Assembly: GCA_030280995.1 (NCBI GenBank) | Contig: JASXTE010000019.1 | Location: 8,047,501-8,111,500, forward strand | Length of the DNA stretch: 64,000 nucleotides | Source: Hemileia vastatrix | Lineage: Eukaryota; Basidiomycota; Pucciniomycetes; Pucciniales; Zaghouaniaceae | Direction of reading: 5' to 3' | Part shown: piece after piece, positions 22,284-31,939 of the stretch | Layout of the letters: each line of letters opens with the position of its first letter | How positions within the stretch are numbered: the stretch's first letter is position 1 | Made by a program: the position numbers and the translations under genes | The notes under the pieces: generated by a model | Seen by the model: the letters and a program-made list of their open reading frames with translations, nothing else | The model's database searches: none | Told to the model about the DNA's origin: nothing

Positions 22284-23783
22284 TGTCAGCCTGTATATCC
22301 CCAGGACTGAGTAAAAAGTGCTTATAAGTTATTTTAAACACATGAACTATACATTGGAACAAGAAATGAGAGTACACAAACAGTATACATAAGTAAAATT
22401 ATGATAACACACATAAAATGCCATTATAACACCTTATATACACGCATATATCCATCTTTTATAAGTCTTATGTACTTAATATTAAGTTTGAATATGTTAG
22501 GGTAATCTTAAGAACCTTAAGTATAAGGCTACATAATCTTTAAGTACACTTAAAGCTGTTATATTCATTGTTTTACACAAAAAACAAGAAATGCGCTTTA
22601 TTTCACTTAAACATTGACTATATGCGCTATAAAATTGAGAATATCAAAATTGCGCTTTGACAGATCAATTGGGCTCATTTAGAACTATTGATTTGGCTAT
22701 TTAAATGTATAAAAATAACACTTTTCAAATTTGGTGTTTTTTATGCCAGAAATGGCTTCTGTGTACTGGCTACATACTGCCTGCTTTTTTCCCGTGTGAA
22801 TAGCTTCATATTTAGCAAAGTTAGCTTTTTCACACTATAATTACCCCACATTCTACGCTCACTGTGGGGAAACACACAAAAATAGGCGACAGGCGCTTAT
22901 TTAGTGTCCTAGCTTAATTAATAATGCATTGACCTTGTTTATATGCACTAATTTCATTAATAACCTTACTCTTGGCACTTTATTTCATCACCACGCTTAA
23001 ATTCGCCTAATTTTAGTCAAGGATTTACCTGTGCAAGCACCTGCAAAGGACTGCATGGAGTTACCCCACATCTCACGCTCTTTTTTAAGTTTTTGGGTGG
23101 TTTCTCAGTCAATATTGGTTATTTTTGAATGGGAATTTCACGTAGTATAATGTCAAGATTAGCCCCTCCATTTCTACTGTAGACTCCCCTTATTATTAAG
23201 CTATAATTAACCTTAAAAAGTCTCCTTTCACCTTGTTATAATATTGTTTTCCACGCATATATTCTCTTTTTGTCTTTTCTTTAATTTTGATGGATCTCCC
23301 TTATTATTAATAGGATTTTAGTGGTTGTTGTTTGTTTAATTATGTTATTGGTCACTAGGGCGTTGATGGAGAGGTCTATTACTTGTTTGAAGGCGTCATT
23401 AACATTGTATTGGGTGGTACATCAAGGTGGTTATTGGGGAAACTTAGTGTGTATAAAAGGAGAGGGTTTTTGGTCTTGTTTTCTGCATTCTTTATCATTT
23501 ACAATTTACACAATATAACCAAATCAATTACAATACATATCAATTAGTACTTTTATAATACTTTTGAATAGTATCTGAATTATAAAATCTATTTTTCTAC
23601 CAACTACAAAGATTGTAAGCCTTATATAAAATAGTGAGAGTTATATTACTGAGACCTTAATTTTGATTAAATTTTATTACTTATTGGATTTAGTTTACAG
23701 TATTCATATAGGACCATTAAAATCTTCTAGACAACTGACTATTCAAGCTAGTTCACGTCCTTGTACTTGACCTTAGCCTGACA
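22284..23783 (+). repeat. 5' LTR of B2
   Basis: 1500 bp, near-identical to 30402-31900. A 65-codon open frame at 23321-23518 is present in both LTRs, but it overlaps the promoter region and is probably not coding. Confidence 0.93.
23452..23458 (+). promoter_or_regulatory. TATA box in the B2 5' LTR
   Basis: GTGTATAAAAGGAGAGG lies about 330 bp before the LTR end, as expected for an LTR promoter. The start is inferred 25-35 nt downstream. Confidence 0.6.
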
Positions 23784-23800
23784 ATTGGGGACCTTTCCTC
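23784..23800 (+). promoter_or_regulatory. B2 primer-binding region
   Basis: ATTGGGGACCTTTCCTC follows the LTR directly. Unlike family A it is not complementary to the LTR near the TATA box, so tRNA priming is more likely. The tRNA was not identified. Confidence 0.5.
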
Positions 23801-24367
23801 AAGAATTCTGTTATAATCCAGTAAGTGATATTTTCAATAGAAGGTGCACGTAAATAATATCCCTATAGAAATATTTGGATAATTACAACAGGTTGGGGTC
23901 ACTTATATAGTGATTTCAGAAAAAGAAGCCCTGTTATATAATAAAAATTGTGATATTGAATGAACAATTTTACCACTAATTTAACATAAAATTGTTATTA
24001 GTGGGAGTCTGTCAATAGACCAATTAAATTTGTGATCTTTGCAGATAATAAACCAAATAAACTGATTAATTGTTTTCTTTTAACAGGACTCTTAATTTTT
24101 TCTTTTTATTGGTTTGTAATATTCATTAAATATTTAGAAAGAATCTTACTAACAGTTGTTTTATTTTAAATATAAAAACACGGCTACATATTGTAGACCA
24201 GTTAAATTAAGTGACCACATAAAAAGCATATTTGACTTTTGGCACTTAAAGATTCACTTCATACCAATAAGTAAGCAATAAAATTGTCTTCAGTGGTATT
24301 GATAAATACTGATAAAACTCTTTTTTGAAGTTTTTATATCTAAATTCTCAAATTCTTTAAATTCCAC
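23801..24367 (+). other. B2 5' leader
   Basis: About 570 bp of AT-rich leader between primer site and first reading frame; no feature seen. Confidence 0.6.
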
Positions 24368-24973
24368 ATGAAAATGTTTGACAACAATGACATTGTAAGT
24401 AATAAGGCAAAACCTTATAACTTAAGACCTAGAGCTGAAAGACCTGTTACAGGACATTCAAATGGAGGGCCAGGACTCTCCCATAATCAACAACACTCCA
24501 CAAATGTCTCTGGAGGAAAGGGAAAAGCTTCTAAAGCAGGTTTCAATAAAGAAGTCAAAAAATACTTTACAAGAACAAGTTCACTCCCTATCCACCCTAA
24601 TGAACACCTTGACAATAAGAGTCAACAACATAGTGGACCAGATCAACAATCTGGAAAAGAGAGCAGCTCAAGGTTTCATAGAATTCAACCAAGCTCTAGT
24701 GGACATAAAGACTCAACCACCAACAGTGGCATCCAACAATTCCATAGCAACACCTCCATCCCAAGAGGAGGACCAAAAAATTACAGTAATCAAATGGAAA
24801 TGGGATTGGTACGCCAAAAATTACAACAATCCTCCTCAACAAGGATCCAGCAGTCACCCTTACAGGGGAAAGCCAAAGAGAGGCAGGGGAAATGGAGTAA
24901 GACCTTGGTGAGTCATCCAACTTCTTATGAACAATTACATCAACCTAAAAATGAATTACTTATAGGTAATTAG
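24368..24973 (+). CDS. B2 first reading frame, overlapping ORF0
   Basis: 201 codons from ATG, starting MKMFDNNDIVSNKAKPYNLRPR; Ser/Gln/Lys-rich and without a recognised domain. It overlaps ORF0 (24504-24911) in another frame. B1 keeps this frame open for 136 codons, and B3 keeps a matching tail (PSPSLQGKEKAKSK versus QSPLQGKAKERQGK). It may be a real protein, or the N-terminal part of ORF0 reached by a frame change. I do not know its function. Confidence 0.45.
   Translation: MKMFDNNDIVSNKAKPYNLRPRAERPVTGHSNGGPGLSHNQQHSTNVSGGKGKASKAGFNKEVKKYFTRTSSLPIHPNEHLDNKSQQHSGPDQQSGKESSSRFHRIQPSSSGHKDSTTNSGIQQFHSNTSIPRGGPKNYSNQMEMGLVRQKLQQSSSTRIQQSPLQGKAKERQGKWSKTLVSHPTSYEQLHQPKNELLIGN
24504..24911 (+). 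CDS. B2 ORF0: coiled-coil protein with basic RG-rich tail
   Basis: The conserved part starts at MSLEEREKLLKQVSIKK; the frame is open from 24462. A heptad-like segment (VNNIVDQINNLEKRAAQGFI) is followed by ITVIKWKWDWYAKN and the basic tail HPYRGKPKRGRGNG. The tail suggests nucleic-acid binding. B1 and B3 carry aligned but broken versions (in B3, IVTVGKCKWDRMQNQN). It precedes gag by about 120 bp. Function not established. Confidence 0.5.
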   Translation: MSLEEREKLLKQVSIKKSKNTLQEQVHSLSTLMNTLTIRVNNIVDQINNLEKRAAQGFIEFNQALVDIKTQPPTVASNNSIATPPSQEEDQKITVIKWKWDWYAKNYNNPPQQGSSSHPYRGKPKRGRGNGVRPW

Positions 24974-25034
24974 ATTGATAAGGAAATATTGGATATAATT
25001 TATAATGATTTAAAGGATTATTCATTTGAAAAAA

Positions 25035-25883
25035 ATGTTAAACTTGTCTTTGCACAAAGACAATGTAGATAGTTTTATTGATCACCAGGATAATGCTATT
25101 AATATTAAAATGGAATCAAATGATGAGTCTTCTGAGTTGGACACAGAAAAAATAGAATATTTTTTAAAAGAAAATCCAATGGAATCAAAGATAATAAGTA
25201 AATTATTATTTAGAATTGAAAAATTGGAAGAGTTCTCAAAAGAGTCAAACAATAATACAGAAAAGGTATTATTACAGCTAACACAATCATTGAGTGCAAC
25301 GGCCAATAGATTAAAAATTATTGAAAATTCAAATAATGAATTAGTCAATGAGAATAAAGGTTTAAAATCTGAGATTAGAGATTTAAAAAATAAATTAGAA
25401 CACTCTCAGAATATTATGGCTACCATTGAGGGACGTGTTAAATTATCTCTTTCAAATGTAAATGACACCCTAACTCATGTACCAGTAATACAGGATAGGT
25501 TACAAAGAGTGGAAATAGAAGTAGAAAACATGTTGAAAAATACTGAAAGAATAAAAGATAACACTTCTTATGTAACAAGAATGCCTGTTTTCATGAAACA
25601 TGCAAATGAAACACCAATGGTGGAACATGAACATAGTATGATGGGCTCTGAGAATAATAAATCAGTAAAAGATGAAATACATGATCATCTTTCTAAAGTA
25701 AGTGAATTACTCAATATTCCTCAGGTTAGGGAAGCAAAAACTAGCCAAAAGAACTGGCCTAAGTTAGATCAGTACCCATCTTTTGACGGAGATTCAAAAT
25801 CTGATTGGCAACAATTCATACAAAGAATTGATAACTTAAAATTTTCATACAAATTACCTGATGAAGAAATTAATTCAAAGTAA
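25035..25883 (+). CDS. gag: B2 Gag N-terminal part (coiled coil and capsid start)
   Basis: First ATG at 25035. Long coiled-coil segments (IEKLEEFSKESNNN, IENSNNELVNENKGLKSEIR) precede capsid text DHLSKVSELLNIPQ and PKLDQYPSFDGDSKSDWQ, shared with B1, B3 and B4. It ends at a TAA (25881-25883) where other copies read through, and the same frame continues immediately after. So it is one gene with a nonsense codon, not a natural gag end. Confidence 0.8.
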   Translation: MLNLSLHKDNVDSFIDHQDNAINIKMESNDESSELDTEKIEYFLKENPMESKIISKLLFRIEKLEEFSKESNNNTEKVLLQLTQSLSATANRLKIIENSNNELVNENKGLKSEIRDLKNKLEHSQNIMATIEGRVKLSLSNVNDTLTHVPVIQDRLQRVEIEVENMLKNTERIKDNTSYVTRMPVFMKHANETPMVEHEHSMMGSENNKSVKDEIHDHLSKVSELLNIPQVREAKTSQKNWPKLDQYPSFDGDSKSDWQQFIQRIDNLKFSYKLPDEEINSK

Positions 25884-27773
25884 ATATCTTTATTAAAAGA
25901 TGTGGCCTTATTATGGTTTGAATCTGTATTGAGTGAGGGAATTAATTACTCCTGGAAAGAATTGAAGGCACTAATTGAAAGGCAATTTGGTGGCCCAAAA
26001 TTTAGAATCACTCAACAGAGATTGTATGAAAAGACCAGATATAATCCAAATGCTGGAGATAAACCTATGGTATTTTTAATGAATTTAATAAAAATCATGA
26101 AAGCCATGGATCCAAAAATGGATTATGAAGAGTGGAAAGAAAAGATAATATACAAGTTACCTATATCAGTTAGAGACATTATTGTAGCTAGAACTGAAAC
26201 CATCAGAGATACCTCTGGGTTCATTAATATATGTAATGAAATATTATTAAACCACAAATATGAAACCAAGTATATTAATTACAGGCAAAGTGTTGACATG
26301 GTAAAACCTACTACAAGTAAATTACCAGTAGAGAAGAAAAAACCTTCAGCTCCCCTTGTCCCTAAAAGACAAGAGAATAACACTTGTTATAAATGTAATG
26401 AACCTTGGGTTAAAGGTCACACGTGTAAGAAAAGAATAAATGTTATTGAAACCTCCCAGAATTCTGAACCAAGTAATCATGAAGATGAAAATATGGAATC
26501 CAGTGAGGATTGTAAAAGTAACATATCTTACAGTGATGATGAGAATGAGATATTTGTATTAGAACAGGATATAATGTTCCTGAATGATGCTATACCTCAT
26601 ACAGATACATCTTCAACTTCCATTGAAGAAGCTGAGATAATTAAAGATGTATCTCATGATACTTACAAAATAACACCTATCAGAGCACCTGTTATTATAT
26701 GTGGAAAAGAAATGAATGCCATTCTTGACACTGGGGCTGCAGGTAGTGTAGTTTCTAGTAATACATTCATGAAACTTGACAGTAAGTATAAGGAAAAACT
26801 AGAACGTGTTCAGACAAAGAACTGGAGGGGTTTTGGTTCAATATTAAATCCAATTGGCAAATACAAAACTGCAGTATTCTTTAAATATAATAATGTATAT
26901 GTAAGAGCAGTTTGTGAATTTTTAGTAATGGATAATAATAATTGTAGTGATTGGTTTATTATTGGCAATGATTTATTGACAAAATTTGGAATTAAACTAG
27001 ATCCTGCAAACAGTTGTTTCACCATAGGAGTGAATGGTAAGAGAAAATTCAAGATATGTTCTGAAAATTCAGTGTATGCCATTTCTCCTAGAGAAGAACA
27101 ACTACAAGGTGAAAGAACCACCAATGAAGTGGGTGAATTGGAAAATGAAATCCAAAAGGCCTCTTTCAGTCCTCAACTCTCAAAAATTGAAGAAGAAAAT
27201 ATTTTGAGATTGATTAAATCATATCCTATGGCATTTGCTCATGGTTCAAATGAATTAGGATTGGTCAAAGACCATGAGATGAAAATATCTCTAAGCTGTG
27301 ATTTGGATAATATTCCTGGCAGCCTAAAAAAGAAACCTTACCCAGCATCTCCTGCAAAAAGGAAAGATATTGAAGACAATATAAAAATGTTGTTAGAAAT
27401 GGGTATTGTTGAAAAAGTGGACACAACACCTAAGTATTGTGTCATTTCACCAGTATTGATCTCTTATGAAAAAGATAAGGCAAGATTATGCGGTGATTAT
27501 AGAGCTCTGAATACATACACAGTAGATGATATTTACCCTCTACCAAGGATAGCTTCTATCCATGCTACTTTACAAGGAGCAAAATATATTTCCTGTCTGG
27601 ATGGAAAAAAAGGTTACCACCAGATTCCTGTGGAAAGAATTTCTCAAAATTACTTATTAATAACCACACATATGGGTATATATAAGTATGTGAGAATGCC
27701 ATTTGGCCCAAAGAATGCGCCTTCAGTCTTCCAAAAATTGATGGATAGTGTTTTTTCATCAGGAAATGGTTGA
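25884..27773 (+). CDS. B2 Gag C-terminal part, protease and reverse transcriptase 5' half
   Basis: Continues in frame after the TAA. It contains capsid (ALLWFESVLSEGINYSW; EKIIYKLPISVRDIIVARTE), a zinc knuckle CYKCNEPWVKGHTC, an acidic linker, an aspartic protease with AILDTGAAGSVVS (about 26716-26754) and reverse transcriptase motifs LCGDYRALN and MPFGPKNAPSVFQK. Gag and Pol are in one frame here, unlike family A. The frame is lost at a run of six T (27751-27756); five T would keep it open into the next piece. Confidence 0.88.
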   Translation: MSLLKDVALLWFESVLSEGINYSWKELKALIERQFGGPKFRITQQRLYEKTRYNPNAGDKPMVFLMNLIKIMKAMDPKMDYEEWKEKIIYKLPISVRDIIVARTETIRDTSGFINICNEILLNHKYETKYINYRQSVDMVKPTTSKLPVEKKKPSAPLVPKRQENNTCYKCNEPWVKGHTCKKRINVIETSQNSEPSNHEDENMESSEDCKSNISYSDDENEIFVLEQDIMFLNDAIPHTDTSSTSIEEAEIIKDVSHDTYKITPIRAPVIICGKEMNAILDTGAAGSVVSSNTFMKLDSKYKEKLERVQTKNWRGFGSILNPIGKYKTAVFFKYNNVYVRAVCEFLVMDNNNCSDWFIIGNDLLTKFGIKLDPANSCFTIGVNGKRKFKICSENSVYAISPREEQLQGERTTNEVGELENEIQKASFSPQLSKIEEENILRLIKSYPMAFAHGSNELGLVKDHEMKISLSCDLDNIPGSLKKKPYPASPAKRKDIEDNIKMLLEMGIVEKVDTTPKYCVISPVLISYEKDKARLCGDYRALNTYTVDDIYPLPRIASIHATLQGAKYISCLDGKKGYHQIPVERISQNYLLITTHMGIYKYVRMPFGPKNAPSVFQKLMDSVFSSGNG

Positions 27774-29754
27774 AGGATGGCTATTGGTCTATATTGATGA
27801 CATCATAGTGTTTTCAAAAACATATGATGAACATTTAAGTCACCTGAAAAGAGTCTTTCAAAGAATGGATGAAATTAATATGACAATTGCATTAAAGAAA
27901 TGTAAATTTGGATTCCAATCTTTGAAAGTACTTGGACATGTTGTATCTGGATTACAAATTTGTGCTGACCAGAACAAGGTGGCAGCAATAAAAAACATTG
28001 GTATACCTAAGAATGTAAAAGAAATTCCAAGATTTTTAGGTATGTGTGGATATTATAGACAATACATAAAAAATTACCAATCTATTGCAGCCCCTTTGAC
28101 AACATTAATCAGGAAAAATGAAGCTTTCATTTGGAATAATGAAAGACAACACCCCTTTAATAAATTAAAGGAATGTTTAATGACAGCTCCAATTTTGGGA
28201 CTGCCTGATTTCACCTTACCTTTTATCTTGTACACTGATGCAAGCTTCATAGGTTTAGGTGCTGCTCTACAGCAAAAACAGATAATAAATGGAAAATTAT
28301 CTGAAGTAGTTATCTGTTATATATCCAGAACCTTAAGAAAAACTGAATTAAGGTATGGTGCCACACAGTTAGAATGTTTAGTCGTGGTGTGGGCTTTGGA
28401 GAAGCTTCATTACTATCTGGAAGACCAGAAGTTTGAACTTATAACAGATTGCAGTGCAGTAAAATCATTGCTAAACATGAAAACACCTAATAGGCACATG
28501 TTTAGATGGCAACTAGCTGTACAAGAGTACAGAGGAAGAATGACAATCACTCACAGAGCGGGAACATTGCATTCTAATGTGGATTTATTATCTAGAATTC
28601 CTTTGCCAAATGATGCTGACAACCCAGCTTATGTACCTGAAAATGAGGTTATACATATATTTGGGATTTATATAGTGGATTTAGAAGAAGAATTTATGCA
28701 AACTATATTAGAAAATTATTCATCTGATAAAGATTTGTCTAAAATATCTACCATTCTTAATGATCCAACAAATGCCTCCATGAGTGCATTAATTAAAACC
28801 TTGCCTCCAAAGTATAAAAATGCATTGGAAAAAGGTAAATTATCAGTTGAAGATGGATATATATATTACAGAAAAAAGTTAAGTAATGTTATAGTAATAC
28901 CACCTTCTATGAAAGAGTTAATGTTGAGTACTTGCCATGATGACATCTTAGCTGGTCATTTCGACTTTAACAAAACATTAACCAGAGTTAAAAATACAGC
29001 CTGGTGGATAAACATGAAAGAAGATGTACAAAAATACATTGAAACATGTGACTCTTGTCAGAAATCTAAAAGATTAACTGGTAAGAGATCTGGGTTGTTA
29101 CAACAAATAGAGCAGCCAAAAGCTCCATGGGAAATTATAAACATGGATTTTGTAACTGGCTTGCCATTATCAGGAAAAGAAAGTTTCAATTCATGCTGGG
29201 TAATTGTGGATAGATTAACAAAAATGTGTAAATTTATCCCTACCCATAAAGAGGTATCTGCAAAAGACTTGGCATTATTATGGTGGACTCAGATGATGAA
29301 TACTGCTGGGTTCCCCAAAGCCATAATCTCTGACAGAGATCCTAAATTTACTTCAGAGCTCTGGACATCCTTGATGGAAGTATTAGGTTGTCAATTAAAA
29401 TTGTCTACAGCACACCATCCACAAACTGATGGGCTGGCTGAGAGAAAGATAAAAACTCTAGAAGACATGATCAGAAGATATTGTGCCTTTGGATTAGAAT
29501 ACAAAGACAATGAGAAATTCACACATGACTGGGTAACATTAATTCCTGGCCTTGAATTTGCTTATAATAGCACAACTCATTCTGTAACAGAGAAGAAACC
29601 ATTTGAACTCTGGCTGGGATACGTACCAAATACCCCAGTAAATCATTTAAATAAATTACCAAGGTTAGATATACACCCTGGTACTAAATCCTTTATTCAT
29701 ATGCAACAATTGTGTAGAAAGCATGCTGAAGAATGCATACAAAAAGCATTTTAA
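27748..29754 (+). CDS. B2 reverse transcriptase 3' half, RNase H and integrase
   Basis: Begins after the T-run frameshift. YIDD (about 27793-27804) is intact. RNase H has LYTDASFIGLGAAL, the ECLVVVWALEK block and TDCSAVKSLL. Integrase has the His/Cys zinc part (CHDDILAGH, then CDSCQ), MDFVTGLP, SDRDPKF and HHPQTDGLAERK with the D, D, E residues. It ends at a TAA (29752-29754) that replaces a glutamate codon seen in B4. Apart from these breaks the enzyme looks complete. Confidence 0.9.
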   Translation: MFFHQEMVEGWLLVYIDDIIVFSKTYDEHLSHLKRVFQRMDEINMTIALKKCKFGFQSLKVLGHVVSGLQICADQNKVAAIKNIGIPKNVKEIPRFLGMCGYYRQYIKNYQSIAAPLTTLIRKNEAFIWNNERQHPFNKLKECLMTAPILGLPDFTLPFILYTDASFIGLGAALQQKQIINGKLSEVVICYISRTLRKTELRYGATQLECLVVVWALEKLHYYLEDQKFELITDCSAVKSLLNMKTPNRHMFRWQLAVQEYRGRMTITHRAGTLHSNVDLLSRIPLPNDADNPAYVPENEVIHIFGIYIVDLEEEFMQTILENYSSDKDLSKISTILNDPTNASMSALIKTLPPKYKNALEKGKLSVEDGYIYYRKKLSNVIVIPPSMKELMLSTCHDDILAGHFDFNKTLTRVKNTAWWINMKEDVQKYIETCDSCQKSKRLTGKRSGLLQQIEQPKAPWEIINMDFVTGLPLSGKESFNSCWVIVDRLTKMCKFIPTHKEVSAKDLALLWWTQMMNTAGFPKAIISDRDPKFTSELWTSLMEVLGCQLKLSTAHHPQTDGLAERKIKTLEDMIRRYCAFGLEYKDNEKFTHDWVTLIPGLEFAYNSTTHSVTEKKPFELWLGYVPNTPVNHLNKLPRLDIHPGTKSFIHMQQLCRKHAEECIQKAF

Positions 29755-30225
29755 TATGAAAATAAAAGGTGGGACAAATCTCATAAAGAATTTGAATTTA
29801 AAAAGGGAGATGAAGTCCTCTTATCAACACTACATTTTAACTTACAAGGTAATGTTAAATTAGAGGATCCCTTTGTAGGACCTTTTGTAGTAAACAAAAT
29901 GGTTGGTAATAATGCAGTGGAAGTCATATTATATGCTCCATATGATAGGAAACATCCAGTTTTCCCTATGTCATTATTAAAACCTTACCACGCAAATGAT
30001 CCTGACTTATTTCCAAAAAGAAGGGGAAGGCCTAAAAAGCAACCTGAAGAAATTGTGGAAAAAGCAGAGATTGAAAAAATACTCAAGAAAAGAATCCTTA
30101 CTAAAGAAAAAGGAACTGAGTATTTACTAAGATTTAAAGGGAAATCAAATGAATTTGATAAATGGATACCTGAAAAAGAAATTTCTAATTTATCCAACCT
30201 TCTTAAAAAATTTAAACAGAAATAA
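29755..30225 (+). CDS. B2 integrase C terminus and chromodomain
   Basis: In frame with the preceding piece. The integrase tail (KKGDEVLLSTLHFNLQ; GPFVVNKMVGNNAVEV; HPVFPMSLLKPYH) is followed by a basic RRGRPKKQPEE stretch and a chromodomain-like module (EIEKILKKR, EYLLRFKGKSNEFDKWIPEK). Ends KFKQK and stop, 170 bp before the 3' LTR. Confidence 0.85.
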   Translation, partial: YENKRWDKSHKEFEFKKGDEVLLSTLHFNLQGNVKLEDPFVGPFVVNKMVGNNAVEVILYAPYDRKHPVFPMSLLKPYHANDPDLFPKRRGRPKKQPEEIVEKAEIEKILKKRILTKEKGTEYLLRFKGKSNEFDKWIPEKEISNLSNLLKKFKQK

Positions 30226-30390
30226 ATTTCTGTTCAACCAGCTGAGGGGTTAAAAACCAGTACTCATAATATTCTATTATGTTCTATTTCTTTAAAGTTT
30301 AATCTTTAATGCTACAGAATTATTCTGAATACATGATAATTACAAATAAATAAAATGTATAACTTATCATTTTTTTTATTGTTTTTTTTT

Positions 30391-30401
30391 GTGTGGGCGA
30401 G
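30391..30401 (+). promoter_or_regulatory. B2 polypurine tract
   Basis: GTGTGGGCGAG lies directly before the 3' LTR after a T-rich run. B4 has GGGTGAGGGAG and B3 AGAGTGAGGGAG at this position, so this is the probable plus-strand primer. Confidence 0.6.
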
Positions 30402-31900
30402 TGTCAGCCTGTATATCCCCAGGACTGAGTAAAAAGTGCTTATAAGTTATGTTAAACACATGAACTATACATTGGAACAAGAAATGAGAGTACACAAACA
30501 GTATACATAAGTAAAATTATGATAACACACATAAAATGCCATTATAACACCTTATATACACGCATATATCCATCTTTTATAAGTCTTATGTACTTAATAT
30601 TAAGTTTGAATATGTTAGGGTAATCTTAAGAACCTTAAGTATAAGGCTACATAATTTTTAAGTACACTTAAAGCTGTTATATTCATTGTTTTACACAAAA
30701 AACAAGAAATGCGCTTTATTTCACTTAAACATTGACTATATGCGCTATAAAATTGAGAATATCAAAATTGCGCTTTGACAGATCAATTGGGCTCATTTAG
30801 AACTATTGATTTGGCTATTTAAATGTATAAAAATAACACTTTTCAAATTTGGTGTTTTTTATGCCAGAAATGGCTTCTGTGTACTGGCTACACACTGCCT
30901 GCTTTTTTCCCGTGTGAATAGCTTCATATTTAGCAAAGTTAGCTTTTTCACACTATAATTACCCCACATTCTATGCCCACTGTGGGGAAACACACTAAAA
31001 TAGGCGACAGGCGCTTATTTAGTGTCCTAGCTTAATTAATAATGCATTGACCTTGTTTATATGCACTAATTTCATTAATAACCTTACTCTTGGCACTTTA
31101 TTTCATCACCACGCTTAAATTCGCCTAATTTTAGTCAAGGATTTACCTGTGCAGGCACCTGCCAAGGACTGCATGTAGTTACCCCACATCTCACGCTCTT
31201 TTTTAAGTTTTTGGTGGTTTCTCAGTCAATATTGGTTATTTTTGAATGGGAATTTCACGTAGTATAATGTCAAGATTAGCCCCTCCATTTCTACTGTAGA
31301 CTCCCCTTATTATTAAGCTATAATTAACCTTAAAAAGTCTCCTTTCACCTTGTTATAATATTGTTTTCCACGCATATATTCTCTTTTTGTCTTTTCTTTA
31401 ATTTTGATGGATCTCCCTTATTATTAATAGGATTTTAGTGGTTGTTGTTTGTTTAATTATGTTATTGGTCACTAGGGCGTTGATGGAGAGGTCTATTACT
31501 TGTTTGAAGGCGTCATTAACATTGTATTGGGTGGTACATCAAGGTGGTTATTGGGGAAACTTAGTGTGTATAAAAGGAGAGGGTTTTTGGTCTTGTTTTC
31601 TGCATTCTTTATCATTTACAATTTACACAATATAACCAAATCAATTACAATACATATCAATTAGTACTTTTATAAGACTTTTGAATAGTATCTGAATTAT
31701 AAAATCTATTTTTCTACCAACTACAAAGATTGTAAGCCTTATATAAAATAGTGAGAGTTATATTACTGAGACCTTAATTTTGATTAAATTTTACTACTTA
31801 TTGGATTTAGTTTACAGTATTCATATAGGACCATTAAAATCTTCTAGAAAACTGACTATTCAAGCTAGTTCACGTACTTGTACTTGACCTTAGCCTGACA
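30402..31900 (+). repeat. 3' LTR of B2
   Basis: 1499 bp, TGTCAG to CTGACA, pairing with 22284-23783. Confidence 0.93.
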
Positions 31901-31939
31901 CTCTCACTCTACATAATAATAATAATAATGTTTAGATTT

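Larger units (their letters stand above)
22284..31900 (+). mobile_element. Nearly intact Ty3/gypsy chromovirus copy B2
   Basis: 9617 bp with LTRs of 1500 and 1499 bp, both TGTCAG...CTGACA, differing at roughly 15-20 sites by eye. Flanks are CCCTC on the left and CTCTC on the right, probably one duplication with a later change. Order: 5' LTR, primer region, overlapping ORF0 pair, single-frame Gag-Pol, chromodomain, purine tract, 3' LTR. Damage is limited to two in-frame stops and one extra T in a T run. It sits in the purine tract beside the 3' LTR of B3. Confidence 0.93.

Noticed and set aside
23321..23518. 65-codon frame in the B2 LTR, repeated at 31438-31635
   Set aside because: Identical because the two LTRs are identical; it covers the promoter and has no motif.
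23784..23800. Self-priming site in family B
   Set aside because: The sequence after the LTR has no long complement near the LTR TATA box, unlike family A.
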